From NCBI GenBank assembly GCA_016778765.1, contig JADHOV010000006.1, positions 1 through 64,000 on the forward strand: a DNA stretch of 64,000 nucleotides, given 5' to 3'. The first letter of the stretch is position 1. The number at the start of each line of letters is the position of its first letter. This document shows positions 1 through 10,071 of the stretch, piece after piece. The stretch is from Paracoccaceae bacterium. GTDB taxonomy: Bacteria; Pseudomonadota; Alphaproteobacteria; Rhodobacterales; Rhodobacteraceae. Both the position numbers and the translations under genes were made by a program. The notes under the pieces were generated by a model. It made no database searches. It saw nothing but the letters and a program-made list of their open reading frames with translations, and was not told where the DNA came from.

Positions 1-66
1 CCCTTTGGATCTGAGGCAAACAGCTTGCAGCGCTGCGCCGAGTTCATTATTGCCCGCGACAATTAA
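1..66 (+). CDS. ispA: IspA (farnesyl/geranyl diphosphate synthase), C-terminal end only
   Basis: Only the last 21 codons are in the window, ending in TAA at 64-66. The translated tail (PFGSEANSLQRCAEFIIARD) has the look of the C-terminal helix of alphaproteobacterial IspA, the prenyl transferase that makes farnesyl diphosphate. The assignment leans on position: the stop lies 17 bases before dxs, and ispA-dxs is the usual isoprenoid gene pair in Rhodobacterales. The catalytic aspartate-rich motifs lie outside the window and cannot be checked. Confidence 0.6.
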   Translation, partial: PFGSEANSLQRCAEFIIARDN

Positions 67-83
67 CAAAGCGATAAGGCCAG

Positions 84-2009
84 ATGACTGAGCGCCCCTA
101 TACCCCTTTGCTGGATCAAGTGCATGAGCCGGCGGATCTAAATTCGTTCAACGATGCTGAGTTGCGTCAATTGGCCGAGGAATTGCGCGCTGAAACCATT
201 TCAGTTGTTTCCGAGACGGGGGGGCATTTGGGTGCTGGCTTGGGCGTGATTGAATTAACTGTGGCGCTGCACGCGGTGTTTCAGGCGCCCAAAGATAAGC
301 TTATCTGGGATGTCAGCCATCAAAGTTATCCGCATAAGATCTTAACCGGTCGGCGTGCTAAGATGCGCAGCTTGCGCCAGAAAGATGGGATCAGCGGTTT
401 CACCAAGCGCAGCGAAAGCCCCTATGATCCGTTTGGCGCCGCCCATTCCAGCACGTCGATCAGCGCAGCGTTGGGCTTTGCGGTTGCCGGGGAGTTGGGT
501 GGGCAAAGCGAGACTGGTCATGGGGATGCGATTGCGGTGATCGGCGATGGCGCGATGAGCGCGGGCATGGCTTACGAGGCGATGAACAATGCGGGCCATT
601 TGAAGAAGCGGCTGATCGTGATTTTGAACGATAATGAAATGTCGATCGCGCCGCCCGTTGGTGCGCTGTCAACCTATTTGTCACAGCTATATTCTGGGGC
701 ACCCTTTCAAGATCTTAAAGATGTGGCAAAAGGCGCGATAAGTTTTCTGCCCGAGCCTTTTCGCGAAGGCGCCAAACGGGCAAAAGATATGCTCAAAGGC
801 ATGGCCGTCGGGGGCACTTTGTTTGAAGCGTTGGGGTTTTCTTATCTGGGGCCTATCGATGGCCATGATCTGAATCAGTTGCTGCCAATTCTGCGCACTG
901 TCCGGCAGCGAGCCGATGGGCCAATTTTACTGCATGTGATCACCCAAAAAGGCCGCGGCTACGGCCCTGCAGAACAGGCGCGCGATAAAGGCCATGCAAC
1001 GGCAAGATTTGATGTGATGACGGGCGCGCAGCAAAAAGTGGCGTCAAACGCACCCAGCTATACGAAAGTTTTTGCCGATAGCCTGCTGCGCGAAGCCGGT
1101 GAAGATCCCCGCATCTGCGCCGTCACAGCTGCGATGCCAGACGGAACTGGATTGAACCTATTTGCGCAGCGTTACCCGTCGCGTTGTTTTGATGTGGGCA
1201 TTGCTGAACAGCATGGGGTGACTTTTGCGGCAGGTTTGGCGGCGGGCGGTATGAAGCCGTTTTGCGCGATGTATTCTACCTTTTTACAACGCGGATATGA
1301 TCAGATCGTGCATGATGTGGCGATCCAAAATCTGCCTGTACGTTTCGCGATTGATCGCGCCGGTCTGGTGGGGGCGGATGGTGCTACGCATGCTGGCAGT
1401 TTTGATGTGGCCTATCTGAGCAATTTGCCCGGAATGGTGGTGATGGCGGCCGCGGATGAGGCTGAACTGGTGCATATGGTGGCTACGGCCGCCGCGTATG
1501 ATGCGGGGCCGATTGCCTTTCGTTATCCGCGTGGAGATGGCGAAGGCGTTGAGTTGCCCGAACGCGGAACTGTGTTGGAAATCGGTAAAGGCCGGCATAT
1601 TCAAGCGGGCAGCCGCGTAGCGATTTTGTCTTTTGGCACGCGGTTGGGTGAAGTGATCAAGGCGGCCGAACTTTTAAACGCGCAGGGCATCACCCCCACC
1701 ATCGCCGATGCGCGCTTTGCCAAACCGCTGGATCAGGCGCTTATTTTATCTTTGGCAGAAGACCATGAAGCGTTTATCACCGTTGAGGAAGGCGCTATTG
1801 GTGGTTTTGGCTCGCATGTTATGCAGTTGCTTGCCGATCACGGCGTTTTTGATGCGGGCTTAAAATTCCGCGCAATGGTGTTTCCTGATGAGTTTATTGA
1901 TCAGGCAAGCCCAATGGATATGTATAATACTGCTGGTTTAAACGCGCAGCATATCGCCGAAAAAGTCATGGGTTTGTTGCAGCAGAAAAAAGCAATTGCG
2001 CAGGGTTAA
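84..2009 (+). CDS. dxs: 1-deoxy-D-xylulose-5-phosphate synthase
   Basis: Thiamine-diphosphate enzyme that condenses pyruvate and glyceraldehyde 3-phosphate, the first step of the cytosolic MEP isoprenoid pathway. At 641 residues it has the normal family length. The N-terminal ThDP-binding part shows [14 protein letters not shown] and the [18 protein letters not shown] block; the central transketolase part shows [17 protein letters not shown] with the catalytic glutamate, then the C-terminal transketolase domain ([14 protein letters not shown]). The ATG at 84 follows an AAGG-type ribosome site and sits 17 bases after the ispA stop, so the two are probably co-transcribed. No oddities were seen and the reading frame is intact. 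Confidence 0.97.
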   Translation: MTERPYTPLLDQVHEPADLNSFNDAELRQLAEELRAETISVVSETGGHLGAGLGVIELTVALHAVFQAPKDKLIWDVSHQSYPHKILTGRRAKMRSLRQKDGISGFTKRSESPYDPFGAAHSSTSISAALGFAVAGELGGQSETGHGDAIAVIGDGAMSAGMAYEAMNNAGHLKKRLIVILNDNEMSIAPPVGALSTYLSQLYSGAPFQDLKDVAKGAISFLPEPFREGAKRAKDMLKGMAVGGTLFEALGFSYLGPIDGHDLNQLLPILRTVRQRADGPILLHVITQKGRGYGPAEQARDKGHATARFDVMTGAQQKVASNAPSYTKVFADSLLREAGEDPRICAVTAAMPDGTGLNLFAQRYPSRCFDVGIAEQHGVTFAAGLAAGGMKPFCAMYSTFLQRGYDQIVHDVAIQNLPVRFAIDRAGLVGADGATHAGSFDVAYLSNLPGMVVMAAADEAELVHMVATAAAYDAGPIAFRYPRGDGEGVELPERGTVLEIGKGRHIQAGSRVAILSFGTRLGEVIKAAELLNAQGITPTIADARFAKPLDQALILSLAEDHEAFITVEEGAIGGFGSHVMQLLADHGVFDAGLKFRAMVFPDEFIDQASPMDMYNTAGLNAQHIAEKVMGLLQQKKAIAQG

Positions 2010-2337
2010 ACCGACGCGTCCTGCCTGTTTTATACTAAAACGAAAAAACCGTTTGCGGGTCTAAAGCATTGGCCGCATCTGGTTCGAAAGAATTTCAAAA
2101 TTCCCAAAAGTCTGCTTGGGATGGATGGCGTTAACTTAAAACGGCCAAACCTTTGTAAATAGGGCCGGTGCCGGTCTGGTTGAAAGGATTTCAGCTTTTT
2201 TAAAATATTTTCTGAACGGCTATGAAAAGGAAGTTATGCGCCCTCTTTATCCGCCGTGGTGAAGGTTGGCGGCGTGGGCGTAAAAGCTGCGTTGATCAAC
2301 GGCTATCTTCCATGGCGTCTTTGCGCGCGCCGCTCTG
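2010..2337. other. Intergenic gap, no gene recognised
   Basis: This 328-base gap lies between the convergent ends of dxs and the YeeZ-type gene. I see no open frame of useful length, no tRNA-like T-loop and no clear terminator hairpin with a U-tract. It may contain old coding remnants, but none could be identified by reading the three forward frames. Confidence 0.5.
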
Positions 2338-3204
2338 TTACGATTGGTTGTTGGTTTCTTCTTCCAACAAGGCGGGCAGACCGTCACGATAGCTGGGATA
2401 AATCAGGTTTACACCCAGCTCGGTTTTAATGCGCTGGTTGCGAACTTTTTTGCTTTCGGCGTAAAAACTGCGCGCCATCGGGCTTAGATCGGCCTTTTCA
2501 AACGCGATTTCTGGCGGCAAAGGCATGTTCAGCAAGGTGGCCGCATGTTCGATCACGTCTTGTGGAGGGGCCGGATCATCATCGCATACGTTATAGATCG
2601 CGCCAGGATTGGGCGATTGCAGCGAGGCTTTTAACACTTGCGCAATATCGGCCACGTGGATGCGGCTGAAAATTTGGTTGGGTTTTATAATGCGCTGGGC
2701 TGTGCCTTGGCGCACCTTTGAAAACGGGCCCCGGTCAGGGCCATAAATTCCAGCCAAACGAAAAATATGCAAAGGCAAATCCGGTAATGCCTGCCAGGCT
2801 TTTTCGGCCTCTAAGCGCAGTTGGCCCCGGCGGGTCGATGGGGTAAGAGGAGTGGTTTCATCTACCCATTTGCCCGCATGATCGCCATAGACGCCCGTGG
2901 TGGATAAATAGCCTAGCCAATCCAATTTATGACCTTGTTGTTTAAAGAAAGACGAAAACCGGCCCAGAACCGGATCCCCCTGTGCATCGGGTCCTGCTGA
3001 AATCAAAACCGCGTCTGCACGCGCCAAAGCGGCGTCGATATCGGGGCTGTCCCAAAGCAGAGGGGTAACGTTGTTTTGGCGCATCTGCTCTTGCTTTTCA
3101 GGCTTGCGGGTGGTGCCCGTAATGGCCCAATCTGCTTTGGGTAGCATGCGTGAAAGCGCTTGCGCCGTATATCCATGTCCGAATGAAAAAAGATGTTTCT
3201 GCAT
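2338..3204 (-). CDS. YeeZ-type NAD(P)-binding epimerase/reductase
   Basis: A 288-residue extended-SDR protein. The N-terminus carries the dinucleotide-binding glycine motif FSFGHGYTAQALSRML (about residues 6-21), followed by TTRKPEK and a DAVLISAGP strand. YLSTTGVYGDHAG (near residue 100) is typical of the YeeZ/NDUFA9-like branch, as is FRLAGIYGPDRGP in the second half. Substrate is unknown for the family; a sugar-nucleotide or lipid substrate is only a guess. The gene is divergent from the methyltransferase at 3293 with 88 bases between start codons, so the two probably share a promoter region. Confidence 0.85.
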   Translation of the reverse strand: MQKHLFSFGHGYTAQALSRMLPKADWAITGTTRKPEKQEQMRQNNVTPLLWDSPDIDAALARADAVLISAGPDAQGDPVLGRFSSFFKQQGHKLDWLGYLSTTGVYGDHAGKWVDETTPLTPSTRRGQLRLEAEKAWQALPDLPLHIFRLAGIYGPDRGPFSKVRQGTAQRIIKPNQIFSRIHVADIAQVLKASLQSPNPGAIYNVCDDDPAPPQDVIEHAATLLNMPLPPEIAFEKADLSPMARSFYAESKKVRNQRIKTELGVNLIYPSYRDGLPALLEEETNNQS

Positions 3205-3292
3205 AGGCTATTTGCCCATGTTCGCGCAAAGCCTGCAAGCGGCTTTGATAATTTTGCTTGATTTTTCGCAATTGTCCTGCTGCACTCGCTGG

Positions 3293-3928
3293 ATGAGTGA
3301 AAAAGATCCTGATTTAGAAGCGGCTTATGCCCTGTCTGGCGCCGAAGAAAACAGGGCGCTCTACGCGCGTTGGGCGCCCGATTATGATCGAGGCTTTGCG
3401 GCGGATATGGATTATATCTTACCCCAACAGGTGGCATTATATTTTAGTAAATTTGAATCTGAGGGGCCTGTCTTAGATATAGGGGCAGGCACTGGCTTGC
3501 TGGGCGTTTGTTTGGCGAATCAGGGTGCTGGCCCAATTGATGCGTTGGATCTTTCGTCTGAAATGCTGGAGGTTGCGCGACAAAAGAATATCTATCGCGA
3601 TTTGATTGCAGCGGATTTACTTCAAGCTTTGCCGCTGCCGGCCGCGCATTATGGCGCGGTGGTCAGCGCGGGTACATTTACCAATGGTCATTTGGGCCCG
3701 GATGTTCTGGATGCGCTTATAGACCTGGGCAAACCCTCGGCGTTGTTTGTGGTTTCCATCAATGCCGCGCATTGGCAAAGCCAAAGCTTTGCGAAAAAAT
3801 TTTCCACCCTGGCCGGCGTAATTTCGGATTTAAAAGTTTTTGAGGTGCCCATTTACGGCGCGCAGGCACGCGGGTCGCATAGGGCTGATCTTGCAAAGAT
3901 TGCGGTTTTTCGGCGGGCGGCGCCATAG
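3293..3928 (+). CDS. Class I SAM-dependent methyltransferase
   Basis: The protein is 211 residues when started at ATG 3293 (MSEKDPDLEAAYALSGAEEN). The frame is open for another 74 codons upstream, but that extension overlaps the divergent gene antisense and has no methyltransferase character, so the shorter start is preferred. Motif I is clear (LDIGAGTGLLG, residues 61-71), followed by DLSSEMLEVAR and a VVSAGTFTNGHLG strand. RWAPDYDRGFAADMDYILP is typical of small Rhodobacterales methyltransferases of unknown substrate. I cannot name the target molecule. Confidence 0.85.
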   Translation: MSEKDPDLEAAYALSGAEENRALYARWAPDYDRGFAADMDYILPQQVALYFSKFESEGPVLDIGAGTGLLGVCLANQGAGPIDALDLSSEMLEVARQKNIYRDLIAADLLQALPLPAAHYGAVVSAGTFTNGHLGPDVLDALIDLGKPSALFVVSINAAHWQSQSFAKKFSTLAGVISDLKVFEVPIYGAQARGSHRADLAKIAVFRRAAP

Positions 3929-4019
3929 CTAGGAATTTGTATGATAAGTGACGGAACGTTTTGGCTGACAGGTCGCGTTTTGGCTTTTAGCACTGCGGTA
4001 TAGATAACAGAGGTGGAAG

Positions 4020-5201
4020 ATGAACGAGATTGTGATTTTAGACGGCGCACGCACCGCAATTGGAACTTTTGGCGGGATGTTGGCCGGAACCTCTCCCATC
4101 GAATTGGCAACGGTTGTGAGCAAAGCGGCGCTGGAAAGATCCGGGGTTGAGGGCGCACAAATTGGCCAGGTTGCCTTCGGTCATGTGATCAATACAGAAC
4201 CTAAAGATATGTATTTAAGCCGCGTTGCCGCCCTACAGGCTGGTGTGTCTGAAACGACAGCGGCAATGAATGTGAACCGGCTTTGCGGATCCGGTGCGCA
4301 AGCGATTGTTTCGGTTATTCAATCTTTGATGCTGGGGGATGCCGATTTTGGATTGGCTGGCGGTGCAGAAAATATGAGCCGCTCTCCGTTTATTTTGCAG
4401 GATCAGCGTTGGGGGGCAAAAATGGGCGATGTGCGCACGTTGGATATGATGCTTGGGGCGCTGAATTGTCCTTTTGGCACCGGTCATATGGGCGTTACGG
4501 CGGAAAATGTGGCCGCAGAGCATGATATTTCAAGGGCACAACAAGATGCGTTTGCGATGACCAGCCAAACCCGCGCGGCTGCGGCCATCCGTGATGGGCG
4601 TTTTGAAGATCAGATCACCCCGGTATCGGTGAAAGTGAAGCGCGGCAAGGTGGATTTTATGCGCGATGAACACCCCAAACAGACTGATGAGGCCGCTTTG
4701 GCCGCGTTGCGCCCGGTGTTCCAAAAAGATGGTTCGGTGACGGCGGGCAATGCGTCGGGGATCAATGATGGCGCCGCTGCTTTGGTTTTGGCGCAAGCCT
4801 CCGCTGCGCAAATGGCAGGGCTACGCCCGCGGGCGCGGGTATTGGGATATGCGCATGCGGGTGTGCGCCCCGAGGTGATGGGGATTGGACCCATACCCGC
4901 CGTGCAAAACCTATTGCAGAAAACTGGTCTAACCGTTGAAGATTTTGACGTGATTGAATCCAACGAAGCTTTTGCGGCGCAGGCTTTGGCGGTTAATAAA
5001 GCCTTGGGGCTGAATGCGGCGCGGGTGAACCCCAATGGCGGCGCGATCGCGCTAGGCCATCCGGTTGGCGCCACTGGCGCGATTTTGGTGATAAAAGCTT
5101 TGCATGAGCTGGAACGCACCCAATCAAACCGCGCCTTGATCACCATGTGTATCGGGGGTGGTCAGGGGATCGCTTTGGCCATCGAGCGGATTGCGGCCTA
5201 A
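4020..5201 (+). CDS. Acetyl-CoA acyltransferase (thiolase)
   Basis: A 393-residue thiolase catalysing reversible condensation or cleavage of acyl-CoA with CoA. The three catalytic residues are visible: Cys89 in NRLCGSG, His347 in GGAIALGHPVGATGA and Cys377 in MCIGGGQG. The length and the N-terminus (IVILDGARTAIGTFGG) fit the biosynthetic-type acetyl-CoA acetyltransferase/BktB branch more than the longer beta-oxidation FadA branch. It stands alone on this strand with a GAGG ribosome site before ATG 4020; no phaB or fad genes are adjacent. It could serve polyhydroxybutyrate, ketone or short acyl-CoA metabolism, and the sequence alone does not decide. Confidence 0.93.
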   Translation: MNEIVILDGARTAIGTFGGMLAGTSPIELATVVSKAALERSGVEGAQIGQVAFGHVINTEPKDMYLSRVAALQAGVSETTAAMNVNRLCGSGAQAIVSVIQSLMLGDADFGLAGGAENMSRSPFILQDQRWGAKMGDVRTLDMMLGALNCPFGTGHMGVTAENVAAEHDISRAQQDAFAMTSQTRAAAAIRDGRFEDQITPVSVKVKRGKVDFMRDEHPKQTDEAALAALRPVFQKDGSVTAGNASGINDGAAALVLAQASAAQMAGLRPRARVLGYAHAGVRPEVMGIGPIPAVQNLLQKTGLTVEDFDVIESNEAFAAQALAVNKALGLNAARVNPNGGAIALGHPVGATGAILVIKALHELERTQSNRALITMCIGGGQGIALAIERIAA

Positions 5202-5307
5202 TCCAGGCTGCTTTTGTTAAAGAAGATGTGCGGGTTTTAAACAGTTTTGAAGATTGCTTGGGATATTTTCTTGCGATTAACTGTTTGGCTCCCAAGAGAC
5301 CCCAGCG

Positions 5308-7496
5308 ATGACTTTGGCCCGCCAACTTATTGCTGAGCGCCGCGCGCGCCTAAGCGCAGAAGGCCTGCTGATCTTAAAGCAGGCTGAATTGTCGTTGGCA
5401 AACCAGAAGCTTGGGCTGCGCGCTAAAGCGCTGAGCGTTGAGATTGATACGGTTCAGCGCCAAAATGAACGGATGATCTCTGATTTAGGCGCTGCCATGC
5501 AACACGTGCAGCTTGCCGAATAACGGCTTTTTCGGGCCTTAGAAAGGCTTAAAAATGGCTTGCTGTTGTTGATGCCTCTTTGCGGTTATTGATTGTCAAT
5601 TCGGCTTATTTTGCAATCTTTGATAGTTTGCAGGCGATGCGCCCACGGGTTTCATATTCGGATATTTTATCTTTTTTAACCCAAGAAGGTATTGTTGATA
5701 CTGGCCATCTGGGCGCGGCGCAGTGGCGCCAGATGATGCTGCAGCGCTGGCACGCAGCGCAGCCGAAGCCAAAAATATAAAATTGTGGAATTCCCAAATG
5801 TTGCGGCTGATCGATTAGCGGGGCCCAATGGATGATGTGGTAAGTTTGGCGCATGATGTGACAGCGGCGCTGCGCTACAAGACAGTTTTGAAAACCGCGC
5901 GCAAAACCGCCGAGGCAAATATGCGGGCGAAAGCCTCATTCTTGGCAAATATCAGCCATGAAATCCGTGCGCCCTTGCATGGGGTAGTGGGGTTGGCTGA
6001 TTTGCTTTCCTCTACAGCGCTTAGCGAAGAGCAAAAGCTGTTTACAGACACGATTAAAACCTCCAGTGAAACGCTTTTGGTGATTTTGAAAGATGTACTG
6101 GATTACTCAAAGATGGAGGCAGATCGCTTAAACTTACGACGCCAAAAATTTAACCTTGAGGTGGCGATCCATGATGTGTTGTCTGGTTTATCGCATAAAG
6201 CACAAGCCAAAGGTCTGCCGCTTTTTTTGGATTATGACGGCGCATGCGAGACTGATTTTATCGGCGATCCGGGCCGGATACGACAAATTATGATAAACCT
6301 CATTGGAAACGCATTAAAATTTACATGTCACGGCCATATCGCGGTTTGGGAAAAAAGCTATTCGGAGCATAGAACCGCCCCAGCAAGGTACAGATCTACG
6401 TGATCGAAGCGGGGGTTGGTATTCGGCCCGATCAAAGGAAGTATGTGTTTCAAGAATTTACCGAGTTGCAACCGAAAACGCACAAGCGAGCGGAAATCTT
6501 AGCGGCGAGGGCACAGGGTTGGGTTTGGCGATTTGCCCAAAACTGGTCTCGTTGATGGGAGGCGATATTTGGGTTGAGGCGTCGGCTTGCGGGGGGGGGG
6601 CTGAAGTTGGCTGTACGATCGAACGTCAACCCTGCAAGCTGGCGCAGGATGAATGGAACGCGGTCAAGCCGTAATGATCGCATGTTCTTGTCATGTCAAA
6701 ATGTCCAATGAAACGGGGCATTCTGCGCAATCAAATCGTCGAATTGGGTGGCAGGGTCAAACGGGTTTGATCCGTTCAGGCCGCGTTGCGGGCGGTCACG
6801 GCGAAAACCTCAGCCATATAATTTTCCGAACAGGAGCGATCCAAAATAGAGCTGTTACTGCAACAGGTAACGCCCCGCATCGCGGATAAAATGGCAGAGA
6901 AAAGAATTTTTTTGAGCAAAGCTCCTGCGGGGGTACAACCTGATCTGGAAGCGTCGGCGCTTTCATTTGAGCTGGTTTTTTCTCATTAAAGCCTGTTAGA
7001 AGCGTTGCAAAAACCAAAGGTTGCCATCAAACCTGCGCACCCCGCCGTTCCGTTGCAGGCGGACAAACCGCCTGGCATCATAGATGAGGGGGCTGAAACC
7101 TTCCAATTGCGGGTTCTTTTTGCGGAAGTTAACAAAACCAACAGGTTGATTTTTTCCAAAATGAAGCAGCGCCTTGGCGTCAATTTGACATTGGTTTGCG
7201 ATGGGCGGCACGCGGTTGATCTTTGTAAAGCGCAGCCCCCTGATATTATTTTTATGAACATTTCAATGCCCAAGCTTGATAGATTGCAAGCTGCCCAAGT
7301 GACCCGTGGTTTGGATGAAATTATCGCGGTATATACGCCGATCATTGCCTTAACAGCCCATGCCATGCCGGGGGATGAAACGCGCATTTTGGCCGCTGGC
7401 ATGGATCATTATTTAAGTAAGCCGGTGCGCCTTCAATCGGTAGTGGATCATTTACGCCATTTTCATCAGCAGCGCTTGGGTGCGCGCCCGCTTTAA
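5308..7496 (+). pseudogene. Decayed hybrid sensor histidine kinase (coiled coil-PAS-HisKA-HATPase-receiver)
   Basis: Reading across frames reconstructs one large Roseobacter-type hybrid kinase. 5308-5523 encodes the N-terminal coiled coil and ends in TAA after HVQLAE, while the same frame continues with family sequence. A one-base loss near 5563 moves the PAS segment (SAYFAIFDSL) to the 5580-5780 frame. Another shift near 5778 and a TAG at about 5815 precede the HisKA block at 5828-6403, with FLANISHEIRAPLHGVVGLA and DYSKMEADRL. The HATPase lid GEGTGLGLAICPKLVSLMGG appears in a different frame near 6505-6570. The receiver domain (about 7100-7480) has lost its acidic start (FAEVNKTNR) and carries Asn instead of the phospho-acceptor Asp in IIFMNISMP, yet keeps ALTAHAMPGDE and YLSKP. 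Several independent lesions make a sequencing error an unlikely explanation. Confidence 0.9.
6591..6600. repeat. Run of ten G residues
   Basis: An uninterrupted G10 tract lies in the HATPase part of the decayed kinase. Such tracts slip easily in replication and sequencing. Here it sits in already broken coding sequence, so a role in phase variation is unlikely. Confidence 0.9.
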
Positions 7497-7537
7497 GGTG
7501 GCATGCGCTGCATCAGGGCCCGAGGTATTTGTTCTGA

Positions 7538-9169
7538 TTATGAGATTTGTTCGCGTAAAATGGAGGACGTGATTGAAATTATGAGATACACGCCTGAAAG
7601 GATCAAAAACACGAGAAGCGTATCATGAATATGCCTCGGATAGGCCGGATCTTGCGGTGCAATAGGCTCTACCGCGACGGTAAGATAGCGCGATTGCGAT
7701 GTGGCTTGAATTTGCGTTGCGCGCAGCTGCTCTAAAGCGGATTGCAGCATCAAATCACGCGTCGCAACGTCAGAAGCCGCCATTTGCAAGCGCGCAAGCA
7801 ACTCGGGCAACGTCATCCCATTAGGCATTTGCGCAATCATTTTTGCCTCGGTTTCGCGTTTGGCATTTTGGAGGCGTTGGATTTCGGCGCGCAGGCCGGC
7901 AACCCGGCTGCTATTGGGATTGGCATTATCTAGAAACGCCTGAAGCTCGATGGTTTTTTGCAGCGCTTTTTCTTCAAGCCCGCTGATTTGCGCTCGAAGG
8001 CTTGTGGCATAGGCCTCCGGATCAAGAAGCGTGGATTGTTGCAAGGCTATTAACTGGCGCTGCGCGTCTACGCGCGCCTCTTCCGCTGTCGCCAAAGATT
8101 TGCGGGCATCAGACAATTGGTTTTCTTGCTTGCGCTGCGAAAGCCCATCGATTTTTTGCTCGGCATAGGTCAGAAGCGCTTTTGAAAATAACACGCTCAA
8201 TTCGGGTGAGGGGGAGCTGATCTTCATATTGATCATGCCCTCGGTGGGGTCAAAAGCGATTTTGATATGCTTGAGATAGGTTTTATACGTTTTTTCAAAT
8301 GAGGCCTCTGCAGGCAAACGTTGCCACCAATCAATTGCGGGATCTGAGAAGGTGGCCTTAAACCCTTCATTATCTTGCAGGCGAATCATCGCTTCTTTTG
8401 ATTGGAGATAGGTTTGCACCGCGATGGCATCGGGTGTTGTGGCGAATTGACTACCGCCAAACATAGAAGGTGAGCTTGGATTTGTGTTATCACCCGTGGT
8501 GATTTGGAAGGCCGTATCCGTGGCATACATTGGCGTTGCAATGAAGCTATAATAATAGCCTGCGGCCAATGTTGGCAGTAGAATAAAGATGCTTAGGCGG
8601 AGGATTAGTTTCTGGATCAGCCGTCGCCGTCGCCGCGTCATGCTTTTTTGCAGCGCTAAAATCTCTTCGCTTCTTTGGGCTGCATTTGGAAACGTATGCG
8701 GCGTGCCTTGTGGCGATTTTTTACCTGGTGAAAGCGAAATATTCGGGGGTTTGGGGGCGTCTTTTCTAAAGGGTTTTTGCGGCGATGAGGGGGGCGCCTG
8801 CAGCGGCTTTTCGCTGCGCGCGGGTTGGGTTTGTTGAGACGGGGCCGCGCGGTGCATCATGGCCGGCAGTTGAAAGGGATCGATATTATGCTGGCGTAAT
8901 ATATCTACAGCTTCGTCATCCGTGTCAAAAGGCAGGCCATAATGGGTGGCAAGCCTGCGTGCACGGTGCAGCAATGTGGCGTGTGTTTCGCCGGAATCTG
9001 CGGCAGACCGCGCAAGCAGTTCTTCCGCATTACCCGAATCTAAGCCCGAAGTTATGCCTGGCGTTTTTGCGGCGGGTTTGGGGCCCTTTGCCTGGTCAGC
9101 GGCGACATCTGCGCCTTTTGGCGCCTTTGCGCCCAGCTGAAATTTATGTGCTTTGGGTGTGGTAGTCAT
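7538..9169 (-). CDS. kpsE: KpsE/BexC-type capsule polysaccharide export inner-membrane protein
   Basis: A 543-residue polysaccharide co-polymerase-like protein of ABC-dependent capsule export. Residues 1-175 are low-complexity and rich in Pro, Ala and Lys, longer than in the enterobacterial protein. RRRRRLIQK precedes a first membrane helix at about 186-208; the periplasmic part contains a long coiled coil (about 330-470, with QENQLSDARKSLATAEEARV), and a second helix lies at about 518-536. The membrane-helix/coiled-coil/helix layout and PLYATDTAF-like segment after TM1 (here ATPMYATDTAFQI) are typical of the KpsE/CtrB/Wzc family. Its ATG lies inside the end of kpsT (26-base overlap), so translation is probably coupled. 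No capsule synthesis genes are nearby. Confidence 0.87.
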   Translation of the reverse strand: MTTTPKAHKFQLGAKAPKGADVAADQAKGPKPAAKTPGITSGLDSGNAEELLARSAADSGETHATLLHRARRLATHYGLPFDTDDEAVDILRQHNIDPFQLPAMMHRAAPSQQTQPARSEKPLQAPPSSPQKPFRKDAPKPPNISLSPGKKSPQGTPHTFPNAAQRSEEILALQKSMTRRRRRLIQKLILRLSIFILLPTLAAGYYYSFIATPMYATDTAFQITTGDNTNPSSPSMFGGSQFATTPDAIAVQTYLQSKEAMIRLQDNEGFKATFSDPAIDWWQRLPAEASFEKTYKTYLKHIKIAFDPTEGMINMKISSPSPELSVLFSKALLTYAEQKIDGLSQRKQENQLSDARKSLATAEEARVDAQRQLIALQQSTLLDPEAYATSLRAQISGLEEKALQKTIELQAFLDNANPNSSRVAGLRAEIQRLQNAKRETEAKMIAQMPNGMTLPELLARLQMAASDVATRDLMLQSALEQLRATQIQATSQSRYLTVAVEPIAPQDPAYPRHIHDTLLVFLILSGVYLIISITSSILREQIS

Positions 9170-9806
9170 ACAGTACTTTCGCGTCGTCTAAACTATCAAA
9201 GAAATATAAAGAGCCATCGGTAAGCACGGCGGCTTTCTGCGCATATTGTTCCAACACCTCTGCTTGATGTGAGACCACAATGGTGGTGGTGCTTTGCAAT
9301 CGTTCCGCTAAGATTTCACCAGCTTTTCGGTTGAACTCGACATCCGTACTGGTGGGCATGCCTTCATCGATCAGATAGACGTCAAAATCCATCGCCAGCA
9401 TCAGCGAAAACGTAAATCGCGCGCGCATACCCGAAGAATAAGTGCCAAGCGGCTGGTCAAAATATTCTTCTAAACCGCATAACCAGCGGCAAAACGCCTC
9501 TACAAAATTTGGATCCATCCCATAGAGTTTGGCGATATAGCGCGCATTTTCTTGGCCCGTATGTTTGGGAACAACGCCGCCCATAAATCCCAGAGGAAAG
9601 GATATATTGCAGGCCCGCGTGATCTGACCCTCATCCGGTTTTTCCAGCCCCGCGATCATATTGATTAAGGTTGTTTTGCCCGTGCCATTTGAGGCTAAAA
9701 TGCCCAAAGATAGCCCCAGCTCTACCCGGAAAGACACATTATTCAGAATGATTTTGCGGCGCGTACCCGTCCAAAAGGATTTACTGACATTCCGGAACTC
9801 TATCAT
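9144..9806 (-). CDS. kpsT: KpsT-type capsule polysaccharide ABC transporter ATPase
   Basis: A 220-residue ATP-binding subunit that energises export of capsular polysaccharide through a KpsM-type channel. Walker A is ASNGTGKTT (residues 38-46), the signature is YSSGMRARFTFSLMLAM, Walker B is VYLIDEGMP and the H-loop is VVSHQ. The short length and SSGMRAR signature are characteristic of the KpsT/CtrD/BexA branch. The gene precedes kpsE in the same direction, overlapping it. The permease kpsM, normally directly upstream, is missing: the 265 bases upstream of the start hold no membrane-protein gene. A remnant resembling kpsM lies at 30810-31136. The pair may be non-functional or work with a permease encoded elsewhere. 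Confidence 0.9.
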   Translation of the reverse strand: MIEFRNVSKSFWTGTRRKIILNNVSFRVELGLSLGILASNGTGKTTLINMIAGLEKPDEGQITRACNISFPLGFMGGVVPKHTGQENARYIAKLYGMDPNFVEAFCRWLCGLEEYFDQPLGTYSSGMRARFTFSLMLAMDFDVYLIDEGMPTSTDVEFNRKAGEILAERLQSTTTIVVSHQAEVLEQYAQKAAVLTDGSLYFFDSLDDAKVLYDYHTQST

Positions 9807-9981
9807 CGATAAACGACCTTAAGCTGCGCAAGCCTCAGCTGTAACAACAAGGCTTTAACAAACGCTTAGGAGGTTGTTTACGCATAAAATATGTTTTTAT
9901 TTTGTCTTAAGCGCGGCAATTCTGCCGCTGCTGTGGCGCAAACCCGATACGTATGTGAAAACCCTTAGGTGGTTTTTTGCC

Positions 9982-10006
9982 ATGATTTTAGGCTATGATT
10001 TTAGGC
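9982..10006. repeat. Tandem 12-mer in the kpsT-mrp gap
   Basis: ATGATTTTAGGC occurs at 9982-9993 and again at 9995-10006, one base apart. The surrounding 265-base gap (9807-10071) shows no gene. Function is unknown and the repeat may be chance slippage. Confidence 0.6.
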
Positions 10007-10071
10007 CCTGATTTTACGCTCTGGCTGTGGAGTTTCCATGCGGCGGGTGGTTGGTTGAACTTTAACTAGTT

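Noticed and set aside
3071..3292. N-terminal extension of the methyltransferase frame
   Set aside because: Antisense to the divergent reductase gene, Cys-rich and without methyltransferase character; ATG 3293 gives the normal length.
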